Positions 1 to 10,069 of a DNA stretch of 64,000 nt are shown here, piece after piece. The stretch spans positions 153,849 through 217,848 of the forward strand of contig JANDJZ010000036.1 of assembly GCA_027943245.1 (NCBI GenBank), in the 5' to 3' direction. The notes under the pieces are model-generated. The model was not told where the DNA came from, did not search any database, and saw nothing but the letters and a program-made list of their open reading frames with translations. The stretch is from Acanthamoeba sp. SK_2022b (taxonomy: Eukaryota; Discosea; Longamoebia; Acanthamoebidae). The position numbers and the translations under genes were made by a program. Position 1 is the first letter of the stretch. Each line of letters starts with the position of its first letter.

Positions 1-279
1 GCAAGACGATGAGGGCTCTCTGGCTGTGGTCTGGGACCATTTGTAAACACCAGGTATCATACAAAACACCACACATGACACACATGACACACACAACACA
101 CACTACATGTGTCACTTATCACACACACACACATGCAGTGCAAGGTTTTGGAACAGCAGAGAAAGGAGGAGGTCAAGGCCATCACATTCTACAACGGACC
201 AGATTGGTCCTCCCAGGACAAAGGTGCAAGAGGTGTAATCTGTACAATGTATTGGCAGAGGCCAGAGCTCATTTATCAT

Positions 280-3040
280 TCATTCTTCTTTCATAAAGGG
301 GCAATGGTAGGGGTGCTGCAGCACTTGGGCCACAGAGAGACGCTTGTCGCAGTTGTAGTTGGTGAGTTGGTAGGCTAGGTGCAGCCCCTCAAAGTCTGGG
401 TTGAGCCTCACCAGGGACTCATGCAATTGACCTCTTGTGGTATGGTCCCTGTTGCATTGGCATTAAAACATGATGATAAAACTTCATCCACTCAGCTGTA
501 AAGAACAAATGGCATTGAAAGAGGACTGATTACACACCTAAATCCAAACTCAGTCTTGAGCAGCTGAGCCTCCATCTCCTGGTGGGACTTGCGGTCAGCC
601 ATGATTGTGGCCAGTTTCTCCATGATGCGCAGGCTCATGCTCTGCTCTCCATCCAGTGGCCAATAGAGCAGAAACTCAAGCAGGATGATGCCGGCAGCAC
701 ACACATCGCACCAGCCACCCTTCACAGCAACTGTGTGTGCATATGTTGGGAAAAATAGGAATACATTGACAAAAGTGTTACCATGAAAGAGTGTGCAAAG
801 TGAGCCACATACTTGGATGTCTTCCTGTGTGGCGCCCATTTTCATGGCCCTGCCTCCCTCTGGAGACTGGTAGCCTCTTGAGCCCATGTGCTCATCCTCA
901 ATGAAACCAGGCAGGAGGCAGGAGACCTGAAAGTCAATGAGCTTCACATGGACCTTGTCTGGGTAGCAATCCCACAAACAAAAGCACAAGCAAGTGCATA
1001 AGTCATTAGCTGTGCAGTGTGACAAGGTCTTGACCAAGAGGTGAACAGAGGACAAACCATCCTTTGGTGTGTGCCAAACAAGCACATTGGCCCACTTGAT
1101 GTCACAGTGCACCAAGCCAAGCTGGTGCATGCATGCAAGAGCCTATCATGTTGTGTGAGAATCAAGTGCATTAAACCCCACTAGCAAACTGCTGCTTACC
1201 TTGAGCAGCCCCTTCATGTAACTTCTCAGATGCCCTGGATGCCCAGGCTGAAATGCTGTGCCCAGTGAAGGGATGTACTCCAGTTCAAGGCCATAGTGAT
1301 AGGTAGCTTTGTTAGCCCAGCAGCCCAGCAGCTGTGGTGTGATCCCTAATAAGGACAGGAACCAAGTTACAGAAGTTGGCTGAGACTGAGCAGGTGCCCT
1401 CATTGCAATGACAATGAACCATGGGTTGCTACGAGTTTGTAGGCCCATATCTCAGCCTCAAACTCATAATCAACAATGCCCTCCTTGATGATGACCAAAC
1501 TGCCATCTGATCGCTTGCATAGCAGCATGTCTACATAGTTGACCTGGTTTTGTGTGGTCATAAGGATGAGTAGAGAAGTATGGAGGTGTGCACTGGTGTA
1601 ATACATACTCCAAGGTTCTGAATGACAGTCACAGCCCTATCTGCTTTGTCTGCTGCTTGTTGTTTTGGATCACTATCAGGCGCCTATAAGGTGAGCATAG
1701 TGTTAGCATCACAACCTGCTATGGGAAGAAATGAGGAGGCACTTGAATGCTAAGAGGTGCAGAATTGCTCTGCTTTTCTTTTCCCAGTTTTGTAGTTGCC
1801 CTTGTCTTCATCCTTGTCCTTGTGCCTGTCATCACCCTTGCCCTTGTGCTTGTCCTCATCCTCATCCTTGTCTTTGTCTTCATCTTTGTCTTTGTCTTTG
1901 TCCTTGTCCTCATCTTTGTCTCTATCTCCACCATGGTCCATGTGAGAGGCTGGCCTGCCTTCATCAAGACCTGCTGTGCTCTCTTCCTGTTGTTATTGAG
2001 TTCAGGTATTTCCATTAGGTGTACAGTAAAGCAAGGTGGACCACATACCTGGATTTCTTGCACAGCTTGCTTGTACAGTTGCACATAGCAGTAGAGCTGA
2101 TGCATGAACGTGGTGTAGTGCAGGAATTGCCTTGGATCAGCCATGTTGCTGTTGGCAACCAGGCGAGTAACAAAGATGGAGCGAGTTGAGTGGCCCCACA
2201 TCAGGAAGGCAGACCAGAAGGTTGTGCTTCGCTGAACACCGATTGTGGTCAGCAGCAGGACTCCGTTCGTTGCATGTTGCTCCCAGTTGAGCAAGGGAAA
2301 GTATGCCTCCTTGAGAGTTCACAGCCTTGCTGCCATGACGCATAGTAGCTTACACCTAATCAAAGGGAACCATGAGCAAAACAGCATTGCTATTGAAGGT
2401 AAGTTAAGAGCTGGATGGTACTCATCAGATTCATCCTCTGCATGGCGCTTGTCTTCTGCGTCAACGATGACAATGGCAATACGGCCAGTTCCACATGCTG
2501 AGAACTGAGGAACAATGTGTTGAGCGACTCCAGCTGAAACATCCGGCTTGCATCTTGCTAGTTTGACCTCTGACAACAAAACCTGAATTGAAGAACCACT
2601 AGCTTGCAGTAGTGAGACCAAGTTTCAATCTACTAGTTCACTCAAGAGGTCAGGGTACCACTCTAATCCAAGCTCAACATCTTCCAAAAAGATGTGTTCA
2701 CTGTCTGTGTAGACATAGTTATGCCATGTCGCTTCGGTTGCTGCAGTCATTGGCAGGTCGTACTCGCCTTGTATGGCAACTTCTTGGACCAGTTGCTTGA
2801 CCTTGTGCACAATAGCAGAAACTAGAGTAAGTAGGTAAGCCCTTGTTTGCTAACAGAAAGCAACTCTACCTGTGAAAAGGTCATGGTGAGCATCCGCCTG
2901 TAGTGCTCCTCCCATGGTGCGGTGAGCTGCACTACAGGCCAACTGTCCCCTCCTTCACTTGCCAAGGAGTATGTGGAACCGGTTGCAGGCAGATAGCGAA
3001 TTGAAGAGGTGCTGAGGAATTGCTTCATGTCCTTGTGCAT
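280..3040 (-). CDS. Nuclease-like plus protein kinase fusion, possibly Crinkler-type (spliced)
   Basis: At least eight exons can be joined with GT-AG introns of about 50-65 bases. The C-terminal half is a complete kinase domain: a VIIK lysine and an alpha-C-like EFEAEIWA helix near 1480-1520, HCDIKWANV in place of HRDxKxxN near 1085-1115, DFQ in place of DFG near 930, GYQSPE as the APE motif near 860, and a last exon near 295-440 ending in KRLSVAQVLQHPYH and PFMKEE before the stop. The N-terminal half has a beta-strand with an E-V-K triad followed by a helix and Q (near 2540-2580), and an NGVLLLTT segment near 2255; this looks like a PD-(D/E)xK nuclease core. A Lys/Asp/Glu-rich linker (1750-1940) joins the two halves. 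Such nuclease-kinase pairs are known in Crinkler (CRN) proteins; that assignment is inference. The start ATG at 3040 directly follows an in-frame stop codon, but an upstream exon could exist. Confidence 0.6.
1750..1941 (-). repeat. KD/ED low-complexity linker repeat inside the kinase gene
   Basis: Hexanucleotide-like repeats of GACAAG/GATGAG units (minus strand) encode a run of alternating Lys, Asp and Glu. The run lies between the nuclease-like and kinase parts and stays open in the same frame as its neighbours, so it is read as a charged linker rather than an intron. Confidence 0.75.
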
Positions 3041-3787
3041 TCATGCCCCCTATTTCATAGACTTAGAAGATGCTCTGATAAGTGGAGGATGCTGCGTACC
3101 TGCCCTCCTAATTTTGTGGGGAGGGTCATTGAGGGAGAGGCTAGCCAATGACGAAGATCCTTTAACCGTTGAGGCTCTTAATCTGTGACCTTAATCCCCA
3201 TGCGATGAACATCGGCGAGGGAAAATGAATCAGACCCTTTTGCCACCCATGCCTCTCCATACCGGATGCGCTGATGACTTGGACTGCTATGGTGTGGATG
3301 GAGGTCTGGTTGGGGTTAGTGCTTGTATTGGCAGCAAAAGCATCCTTGGCGTACCACTCATCTTGTGATGCTACGTGCGGACCGTCACTACCCGCACCCA
3401 ACGACGGGTCCGGTTGAAAGAAAATAAACTTGAACAGCAGGCCTGCTGTTGTGTGGTCCTCTGTCGTCACTACCCCAAGTGGCCGTTTGACTTCGCCCTC
3501 TACGCCATCTGCAAGCAGCTCCAGTCCCACATCATCCCCCTACCAAACTATAGCATCAGGTAGGCACACAACACAAAACACATGGCCAAACGCTCTTTTG
3601 GCAGTTGCTCGTGATGGGCATCCCGGTGGAGCTCCTCCAGGCCATTCTGGCAGGTGTGTGACTTGTGCCACCGGGGCTATCGACGTTCAGGTCTTTGACC
3701 ACACGTGCGCGGGCCCAAGGAAAACTGTGCACAGTCCCGCTGTGGCAACGAACGGTTCATTTGGTGGCGAAACTCTAGCAGAACGGG
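3041..3787. other. Unassigned stretch with one open frame, no gene confirmed
   Basis: This lies between the start of the kinase gene and the stop of the DnaJ gene. A minus-strand frame stays open from about 3530 to 3162 (122 codons) but starts at GTG, not ATG. Its middle part, rich in Thr, Asn and Val, vaguely resembles an extracellular beta-sandwich repeat. On the plus strand a possible exon ends before GTAGGC at 3561, and another possible exon encodes LLVMGIPVELLQAILAG near 3600-3650. None can be joined into a convincing protein. It may hold a decayed gene, or UTRs and a promoter for the kinase gene. Confidence 0.4.
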
Positions 3788-5203
3788 TCAAGGCCCAAGG
3801 GTGTCGGCCAGTCGCGACTTCTGTGCGTCGGTGAGTTTAGTGGGGAACTGGATGTTAAACCGGATCACCAGATTGCCCTTCTTCGCCGGGTTCTTCTGGT
3901 CGGGCATGCCCTCTCCCGGTACCGTCTGTCCGATCACGTCCACCATTGCCACCGCATTAGCCTTTGCTCGTCACCACGAAAGCACGTAAGCGCGCGCACA
4001 GCGCTCGCAGGGAGAATTCGCCAATTTGCCTACCTTAACGAAGCCAGGAGGGATGACGTCGCGGAGATAAACATTGAGCGTGCGCCCGTCGAGCGTGACG
4101 ATGGAGAGTTCGGCGCCGCAGAGGGCCTGGGTGAGGGAGATATTGGCCGTATATACAAGGTCGCTCTTCTCCCGCGTGAAATGTGAATGTGGCTTCTGCT
4201 GCAAAATGAACACGATGTCCGCCGGTATGATGCCCGGCGCCTGGTCGCCCTCCTGTGCAAACGTGATCTTGGTGCCTGCGTCACGATGGATCACAAGTTT
4301 TGTTTGAACGAATACTTGCTGTTGGGGAACGGTGACCATCGCATCGTGAGTGGGAGCTGACTCAGCGCGCACGCACCTTCCTTCCAGCCGGGCTTGACTG
4401 TCAGCTCCAGGATCTTCTCAAGCACCTGCTTTTCGCCACCGCTTTCGGTGATGGTTTTTGTTATCTTCATTCGCTTTGTCGTTCCTGTGTGGAATGAATG
4501 GATGTGGATCAGTAGTGTTGGCTCGCCTACGCCTCGCAGGGCGCATTTTAGCTGAGAGACGGCGCAGACCTGTGTAAAGTTCCTCCAATGTACAACCGAA
4601 GGTGCGCTCGATGGGCGGGGCCTTCTGCGGTCGCGACGACGGAAACGCGCCAAACGCGCCCTCGAACCCTTCTGACTCGCCAAAGGAGTCAAAGCCGTAG
4701 AAGCCTCCGCCTCCCGCTCCTCCCCTGCCCGAACTTCGTGAGAACGGATTGGAGCCACCTGATGATGACGACAACAACGACACAAAAGCACATAAGGAGA
4801 GGGAGAGTCAGCCAGCCAGCCAGCCAAGATGTCATAGACGACACGAGGCAGGCGAATGGCGGGAGAACGGGTGGTGTGAACCAAAGAACTGAGAGAAGAT
4901 GTCCTCGGGACGAGAAAATCGGAAGGAGTTGAAGGAGTGGGCCGAGGAGGCATTGCCACCTCCGGGCGCGCCGCCGGCCTTGACTCCCTCCTCGCCGAAG
5001 CGATCATAGAGGTCCTTCTTCTTCTCGTCACTCAGGACCTCGTAGGCCTCGCTCACCTCCTTGAACTTCTCCTCGGCCAGCTGCTTCTGATCAGCATTAC
5101 GGTCCGGGTGCCACTTGAGGGCCTGCTTGCGATAGGCTGCCTTGATGTCCGCTGCGCTTGCCGTCCGTTCTATCCCCAGGATGGCATAGTAGTCCTTGCC
5201 CAT
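3788..5203 (-). CDS. Type II DnaJ/Hsp40 co-chaperone (DNAJB1/Sis1-like)
   Basis: A J-protein that would stimulate Hsp70 ATPase and deliver clients in the cytosol or nucleus. The start [10 protein letters not shown] (5203) opens a canonical J domain with the HPD triad in KWHPDRN. A Gly/Phe-rich region follows ([25 protein letters not shown]), then two beta-sandwich client-binding domains ([13 protein letters not shown], then [12 protein letters not shown]) and the hallmark VPGEGMP near the end. There is no CxxCxGxG zinc finger, which makes it type II. The last residues are RLADTLGP with no EEVD-like tail. Five exons are visible, with introns near 4790-4830, 4490-4575, 4310-4375 and 3965-4030. 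An alternative Met lies five codons upstream (5218). The length fits the family. Confidence 0.92.
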
Positions 5204-5693
5204 TTCCCCCACCTGCATTTTCGCCACGTGGTCTAGTCTCTCAGCAGCTCCACACCCACGCACGGCGGCCAAAGACAAAGAGGCCGGGACGAGGGCCAGA
5301 AACCGAGAAAAAGAAAGAAGAAAGCATAACAGATTTGCGGTGGGGGGTAAGAGATGTCTTCAAGAAGTTAACGAAAGGTGTAGCATCATAGCATAGATTT
5401 GGTAAGGTGGCATTTTTCTTTTGAATGAAAAAAAGGTGAAATTAAAGGCGTCACAAAATGGGAAAATCGTCAAGCCTGCAAAAATAAGAATCGGGCGAAT
5501 GAGGAACCTTTCGTTTGCGACCACGTCCTCTTCTCATGCAGTAGATGAAATGATGGCCAAGAATTTCTTGTGCTGCCCGGACATTCACATTTAGCTGCAT
5601 GCGAAATGTCGATGACTTTTCATTGAATGTCACACGTCGGGGAACAGCCAGTCCCTCCTCGAACCGACCCACCGGTGCACAAAGACAGAACAG
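5204..5693. other. Intergenic: DnaJ promoter/5'UTR and 3' flank of the microprotein gene
   Basis: A minus-strand frame at 5451-5672 is open for 73 codons but begins with GTG and has no recognisable domain. It is more likely the 3'UTR of the upstream small gene. No plus-strand gene is seen. Confidence 0.5.
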
Positions 5694-5903
5694 CTATTCC
5701 TCTTTGACTGGAGGGTCCTCGTGTTCGTGTTCCGATTGAGAGAGATCGTCCTCGAGAAGAGCCCCTTCTGGATGACCCTCGGCCTCATTGTCCCCGGCCC
5801 GCGTCATTTGCATGCCAGCAATGCGGAAGTTGTAGCACACCTTGAGCACGTATGCCAGCAGGAGAGCCTCCAGTAGGTAGAACACCCACGTCGCTTCTCC
5901 CAT
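5694..5903 (-). CDS. 69-residue single-pass membrane microprotein
   Basis: From the ATG at 5903 the frame encodes a short protein. Its N-terminal hydrophobic helix (VFYLLEALLLAYVLKVCY, about residues 6-23) is followed by a soluble, strongly acidic tail rich in Glu, Asp and Ser that ends PPVKEE. The layout fits a tail-out small membrane protein, but no family is recognised. A run of 17-18 T on the plus strand (A on the coding strand) sits just upstream of the start, in what would be the 5'UTR. It is divergent from the TPR gene, sharing a 343-base promoter region. It could instead be the last exon of a longer gene, but the poly-A tract and lack of upstream coding sequence argue for a self-contained gene. 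Confidence 0.5.
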   Translation of the reverse strand: MGEATWVFYLLEALLLAYVLKVCYNFRIAGMQMTRAGDNEAEGHPEGALLEDDLSQSEHEHEDPPVKEE

Positions 5904-6246
5904 CTCTGTTGCTTTTTTTTTTTTTTTTTGCAACTGATTTTCTCTTATTTCCCCTCTCCTCTTCTTTGGTACCAGCCGGCCAATGGGCAGCGTAAGACCG
6001 AACAACCCACGTGGGTTACCGCAGTTTCAATCGGCGTGAAAAGAAATGAAAAGAAAAGAATAATAGTGGACGAACTCTCCGACGCCGCGTTCGCCGCGGA
6101 AGGCCTGAAACGCCGAAAGAGGAAGCGGCGCCAGAAGACTGCTCGTTCGTTTTGTCATCAAATCCAACTTGCGCGCCAACTTGCCACCAGATGGTGAACT
6201 GATTGACCTTCCATCAATTTCGCCAAGATCTTTAATCTGCTGCGTG
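5904..6246. promoter_or_regulatory. Divergent promoter region, microprotein and TPR genes
   Basis: A head-to-head gap holding a homopolymer T tract (about 5912-5929) and an A/G-rich stretch (6035-6065). No clear TATA box is placed. The frame upstream of the TPR start Met remains open back to 6169, so a longer N-terminus cannot be excluded. Confidence 0.4.
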
Positions 6247-7468
6247 ATGGAAGACTCAAATAGTTGTAATAGCGCTTATGGAGGAAAGGAGCAAGAAGGT
6301 CAGAAGGAGCAAACAGACCCAACTCCCCTCACTGCCACCGACCTCAACGATCGATTCCTGCGAATCACCACCAAGAAAGATGAAGGCAATTTCCTGTTTC
6401 GCGAGAAGAAGTACACGGCCGCCCTCGAGCGTTACATTGAAGCGATGCTAGAGCTCAAGGTCTACCGACGGATCTGGCGCCTAAACCGCAGGCAGAAGAT
6501 GGCCGCTGTGGTTGCTGTCACGACGGCCACCGACTCAACCATCAACTGCGCCAGCGTCCAGACTGAGCAGGTCAGCAAGGTCCTCGGGAAGCGCAGTAGC
6601 AAGGAAAAGGGCAAGGAAAGGATGGACATTGAAGATGATAAAGCGGCGGCGGAGGCCTGCAGAAGCGGCAATGCCGTGGCGATCGTGGAGGAGGAGGCCG
6701 CGCAGAAGCAGCAGCCCTGTTCGTCAGCAGACATGAAAGACACCACCACGGCCACTACCGCTACGTCGTCGGTGTATGCCGAAACGATCGTGGACTGGGA
6801 TGGCCTGCGGCGGAAGAGACGACGCCTCGGCGACGCTCCTTTGACCAATGGCAGTAGCGCTGCCCTCGACAATATGAACGTGGAGATCATCGACAAGGCG
6901 GACTACGCGATGCCCCAGGACATGGGCTGTCACATCTCCTCCTCCTCCTCCTCCTCCTCTTCCTCTTCTTCCTCCTCCTCTTCCTGCTCGGCCGCCTCGT
7001 CCAGACAGGTTTCGAGATGGGAGCACACAGCGCCGGTGCCGTTCGGTGACAAGCGTCGGCCGTTTGGGGAGCGCAGCGAGTGCGAGAAGAACCTGAAGCG
7101 GCTGGAGATCATCATCCGCCTCAATGTGGCCGCCTGCGGCATTAGGCTCGGCAGCGGCGCACAGGCCCTCGAGCAGTGTCGCAAGGTGCTCCACATCAAC
7201 GACATCGAGTGCTGTGAGCCTCTGCTCTATGCCAAGGCCCTCTTTCGGTATTTTCCCTCCCCGCTTCTCGTGGCCGCGCCCCATGGCTCATGCCTCACGC
7301 AGGAAAGCGCAAAGCGAGAAGATACTGGGACGCAACAAAGAGGCCTGTACCAGCCTGCGACTGGCGGCCATCTTCTCCCCGACCGATCGCGCCATTCGCA
7401 ATGAGCTGACCGCACTAGAGTTCGTCTCCCCTTGCCCCCCTCCTCTCCTCTCAACGTGTAGCACGTGA
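6247..7468 (+). CDS. TPR-repeat protein with serine-rich and acidic inserts (co-chaperone-like)
   Basis: The start MEDSNSCNSAY leads to a first TPR helix pair (KKDEGNFLFREKKYTAALER, about residues 38-57). After a long low-complexity insert containing a basic RRKRRR patch and an uninterrupted Ser tract (6936-6985), the TPR array resumes: LEIIIRLNVAACGIRLGSG, CRKVLHINDIECCEPLLYAK, and, after an intron at 7249-7310, LFRKAQSEKILGRNKEACTS and ASIFSP-like helices ending RAIRNELTALE. This spacing, with helices that move from aggregation of N-rich to basic residues, is typical of FKBP/Cyp40-class TPR domains, but no PPIase domain is present. The stop at 7466-7468 is the simplest reading; splicing from about 7430 into the exon near 7515-7627 is possible. 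The function is inferred only as a protein-protein adaptor. Confidence 0.65.
6936..6990 (+). repeat. TCC/TCT serine-codon microsatellite in the TPR gene
   Basis: A tract of TCC and TCT codons gives a run of about 17 serines between the two halves of the TPR region. It is in frame and coding. Confidence 0.85.
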
Positions 7469-7691
7469 TTCCGGGGCTCACGTATGTCCCACGCCACGAC
7501 CGCACACAGGCAAGCAATGAAGAAAGGAAGCGTCGTGTGTCAGCTCTTCCAACAGCTCTGTCGCAGCAGGCAAGACAACGCCGCAGAGTGCGCATCCCTC
7601 CTCTGCTCGTTGCCCCACCGGGCGTGACTGTGGCGCTGAGTAGGTGTGTGTTGCGTGGGATTCAGTTCGCAGCAACCTTCGTCTCCGCCGC

Positions 7692-9772
7692 AGGAAGCAC
7701 CCAAGGACAAGTGTAAATATCTCAGTTTCTTTAGCAGCATCTGCCCCGCGAAGACGGCCCTGTCTACGTTGTTCAGGAGGTGCGTTAGCCCGGGATCTTC
7801 CCGCTGAGCGCACGTACGCAGCGACCTGCGCTCATCTCCATCATTTACATTATTTCTGCTAGGGAGATATCCACTCGAGGGCTCACACCGCGGCAAAAGG
7901 CCATTGTGGCCTCCAGCCAGCTGCCCAGAGACCCTCCCGCCATTGTGGTACCTACTACCCCGTTCTCTCTCGGACCGCCATCACCTTTTTGGCTCGACCA
8001 CGAGCCCACCCATGCGCTGACTTTCGTGTACAACGCGCAGGACAAGTACACACGCAGGGCCTACGCAGCAGAGTGGAGCAACGACGGCGATCTGCTCTAC
8101 ACGACGTGTCAGGACTGGAAGATTCGCATCTACGCCCACGACTCCAAGACCCTCTCTCAGAAATGTGTAATTAATGCCAAGTACGCAGTCCCTCCTCTCC
8201 CCCTTTCCCGCCAAGCGCTCGTGCGCGAGTCTCGAGACCAATGAGGCGAGTGTACAGGAAGGGACAGTGGACAATAACGGACGCGCAGATGAGCAGCGAC
8301 AACTCCTTCCTGCTCTACTCGTCGATCACGCCGCAAGTGCACATGGTGCCCCTGCCCAGGGACCTGAACGACGTGAAGCCAAAAGGTATATTCGGCCGTG
8401 ACCATCGCCCTCATCGGCAGCAACCACACCATCAGCTCGCCATGACCGTAACGGTTCACTCACCCTCTCTCTCTCTCTCTCTCGCCGCCGTTTCTCAGGC
8501 GATCATTCAGTTCTCAATTTTGTCGGGGCACAGGGCAGCGACTACTCGGGCATCTGGTGCATGGCCCTCTCTCCCGACGACAGGCACGGATCGCCCCTCC
8601 TCCCCTTCCCAACCGCGATGGGGCTGATGGTGATGGTGTTGCGCAACCAGGGAGGTGGTGGCTGGCACGTCCGACGGTACGGTGTGCGTGTACGATCTGG
8701 AGAGCAACCAGCTCGTGGAACGCGCGACGGCCCACACCGAGGACGTCAACAGCGTCTGCTACGTGGAAACGAACAACGGCTTCGGCTCGAGCGCACACCT
8801 TCTAGCTTCGGCTGCCGACGACGGCCTCATACGCGTGTGGGACAGGTCTCTCACTCCCCCCCCCCTCTTCGCTCCGTCATTCTTGTGCGCCCAGTTGACT
8901 CAGTTTTTACTGCAGGCGCTGCATGGCTGATCCTGTGGGAACGCTGCATGGCCATAACGAAGGGCTCACGTATTTGGCCAGCAAAGGTACCGTGGAAAGA
9001 ACGGAGCCAGCCACGGTGGAGTTGGGTGGGCGGGCGGGGAGGCTGTTCCTTTGATGCGCGCCCACGCTCACCCCCGAGTGATATTGGACACAGGCGATGG
9101 GCGATATCTGCTGTCCAACGGTAAGGACCAGACCATGAAGCTCTGGGACCTGCGAAACATGGTCGACCGCAGCCACGCCGAGCCGCCCGTGAAGAAGTTT
9201 GTGTGGGACTACCGGGGCATGAGCTACCCCGGCCATCCCGAGACCGACCGGCATCCGCACGACCTATCCGTGTCCACCTTCCGTGGCCACACCGTGCTGC
9301 GGACGCTCATCCGCTGTAAATTTTCTCCCCCCGCTTGGTCAGGTACCACTATTGCCGCCTTTTCCGACTCCTGCGTCTCTCTCTCTCTCTCTTATTAAGC
9401 GCGATATGAAGTTCGTGACCAAGTCTGACCGGAATGGTGCAGGCTACCGCTATGCGTGTACGGCATCGGCGGACGGCAAGGTGTACATACACGATACGTC
9501 GTCCATGCAGCTGGTCCGCGTCTACGACACGGGCTGTAAGGAAACCACCGGATCCTGTACGTCTCAATATGACCGCTATTGTCGCTGCCGTGTCCCCCCA
9601 ACCATTCTCACGGCTCGCGCTTTTTGCCTCGTGTACGTTGTCCGTCCAAGGTGCGGTAGTGCGCACTCTGGCGTGGAATCCCTACCTGCCGTACCTCGTC
9701 ACCGCGGCTTGGAACGGTGCCGTCTCCCTTTTTTCCCACGACGCCAAGCCCGCGTCAGCCGGTGCCGAGTAG
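7692..9772 (+). CDS. DCAF11/WDR23/LEC14B-type WD40 protein, CRL4 substrate receptor
   Basis: Nine or so exons encode a WD40 propeller with segment order and wording of DCAF11 (animals) and LEC14B (plants). Landmarks are AKTALSTLFRREIST, CQDWKIRIY, QVHMVPL, DGTVCVYDLESNQLV, a WDxR motif formed across an intron (RVWDRRCM), GDGRYLLSNGKDQTMKLWD, the family-specific DYRGMSYP and SVSTFRGHTVLRTLIRC, and a last blade WNPYLPYLVTAAWNGAVSLF. DCAF11 docks on DDB1-CUL4 through WDxR motifs and recruits substrates for ubiquitylation; here the role is inferred from orthology. The 5' end is unresolved: the first supported exon starts near 7692, has no ATG, and must be preceded by an exon that overlaps or abuts the TPR gene's 3' end. 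An ATG at 7486 is a candidate. Confidence 0.85.
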
Positions 9773-10069
9773 CTGGCGCTAAAACCTGTTCGATATAACA
9801 AAGGATAACAACAGTAATAATTAAAAAAATAATGCCCATATTTGAAGTTCATTTCCTTCGGTTTCCTTTGTCCCTTGGTGCGGGAAGAAGGACAGCTACG
9901 TGGCGTAGCCAGTGTTGATACACCAGAGTAACCAAGGGTGGTGAGGCGAGTAATGTACATGAGGGCGAGGCGGCCTTGAAGAACTCCCGAAAGTTGTGCG
10001 CAGCCCACCTAGAGCAGGAAGGAGGCGCCTCTGCAAGGGAGCTGAAACGTTTAAGGAGAGGAGCGAGCG

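Noticed and set aside
1800..1935. Possible membrane protein on the plus strand (Val/Leu/Phe repeats)
   Set aside because: It is the complement of the Lys/Asp/Glu linker of the kinase gene; the repeated hydrophobic run is an artefact of that repeat.
5451..5672. 73-codon minus-strand frame as a small basic protein
   Set aside because: It starts at GTG, has no domain and no splice-consistent Met; it is more likely 3'UTR.
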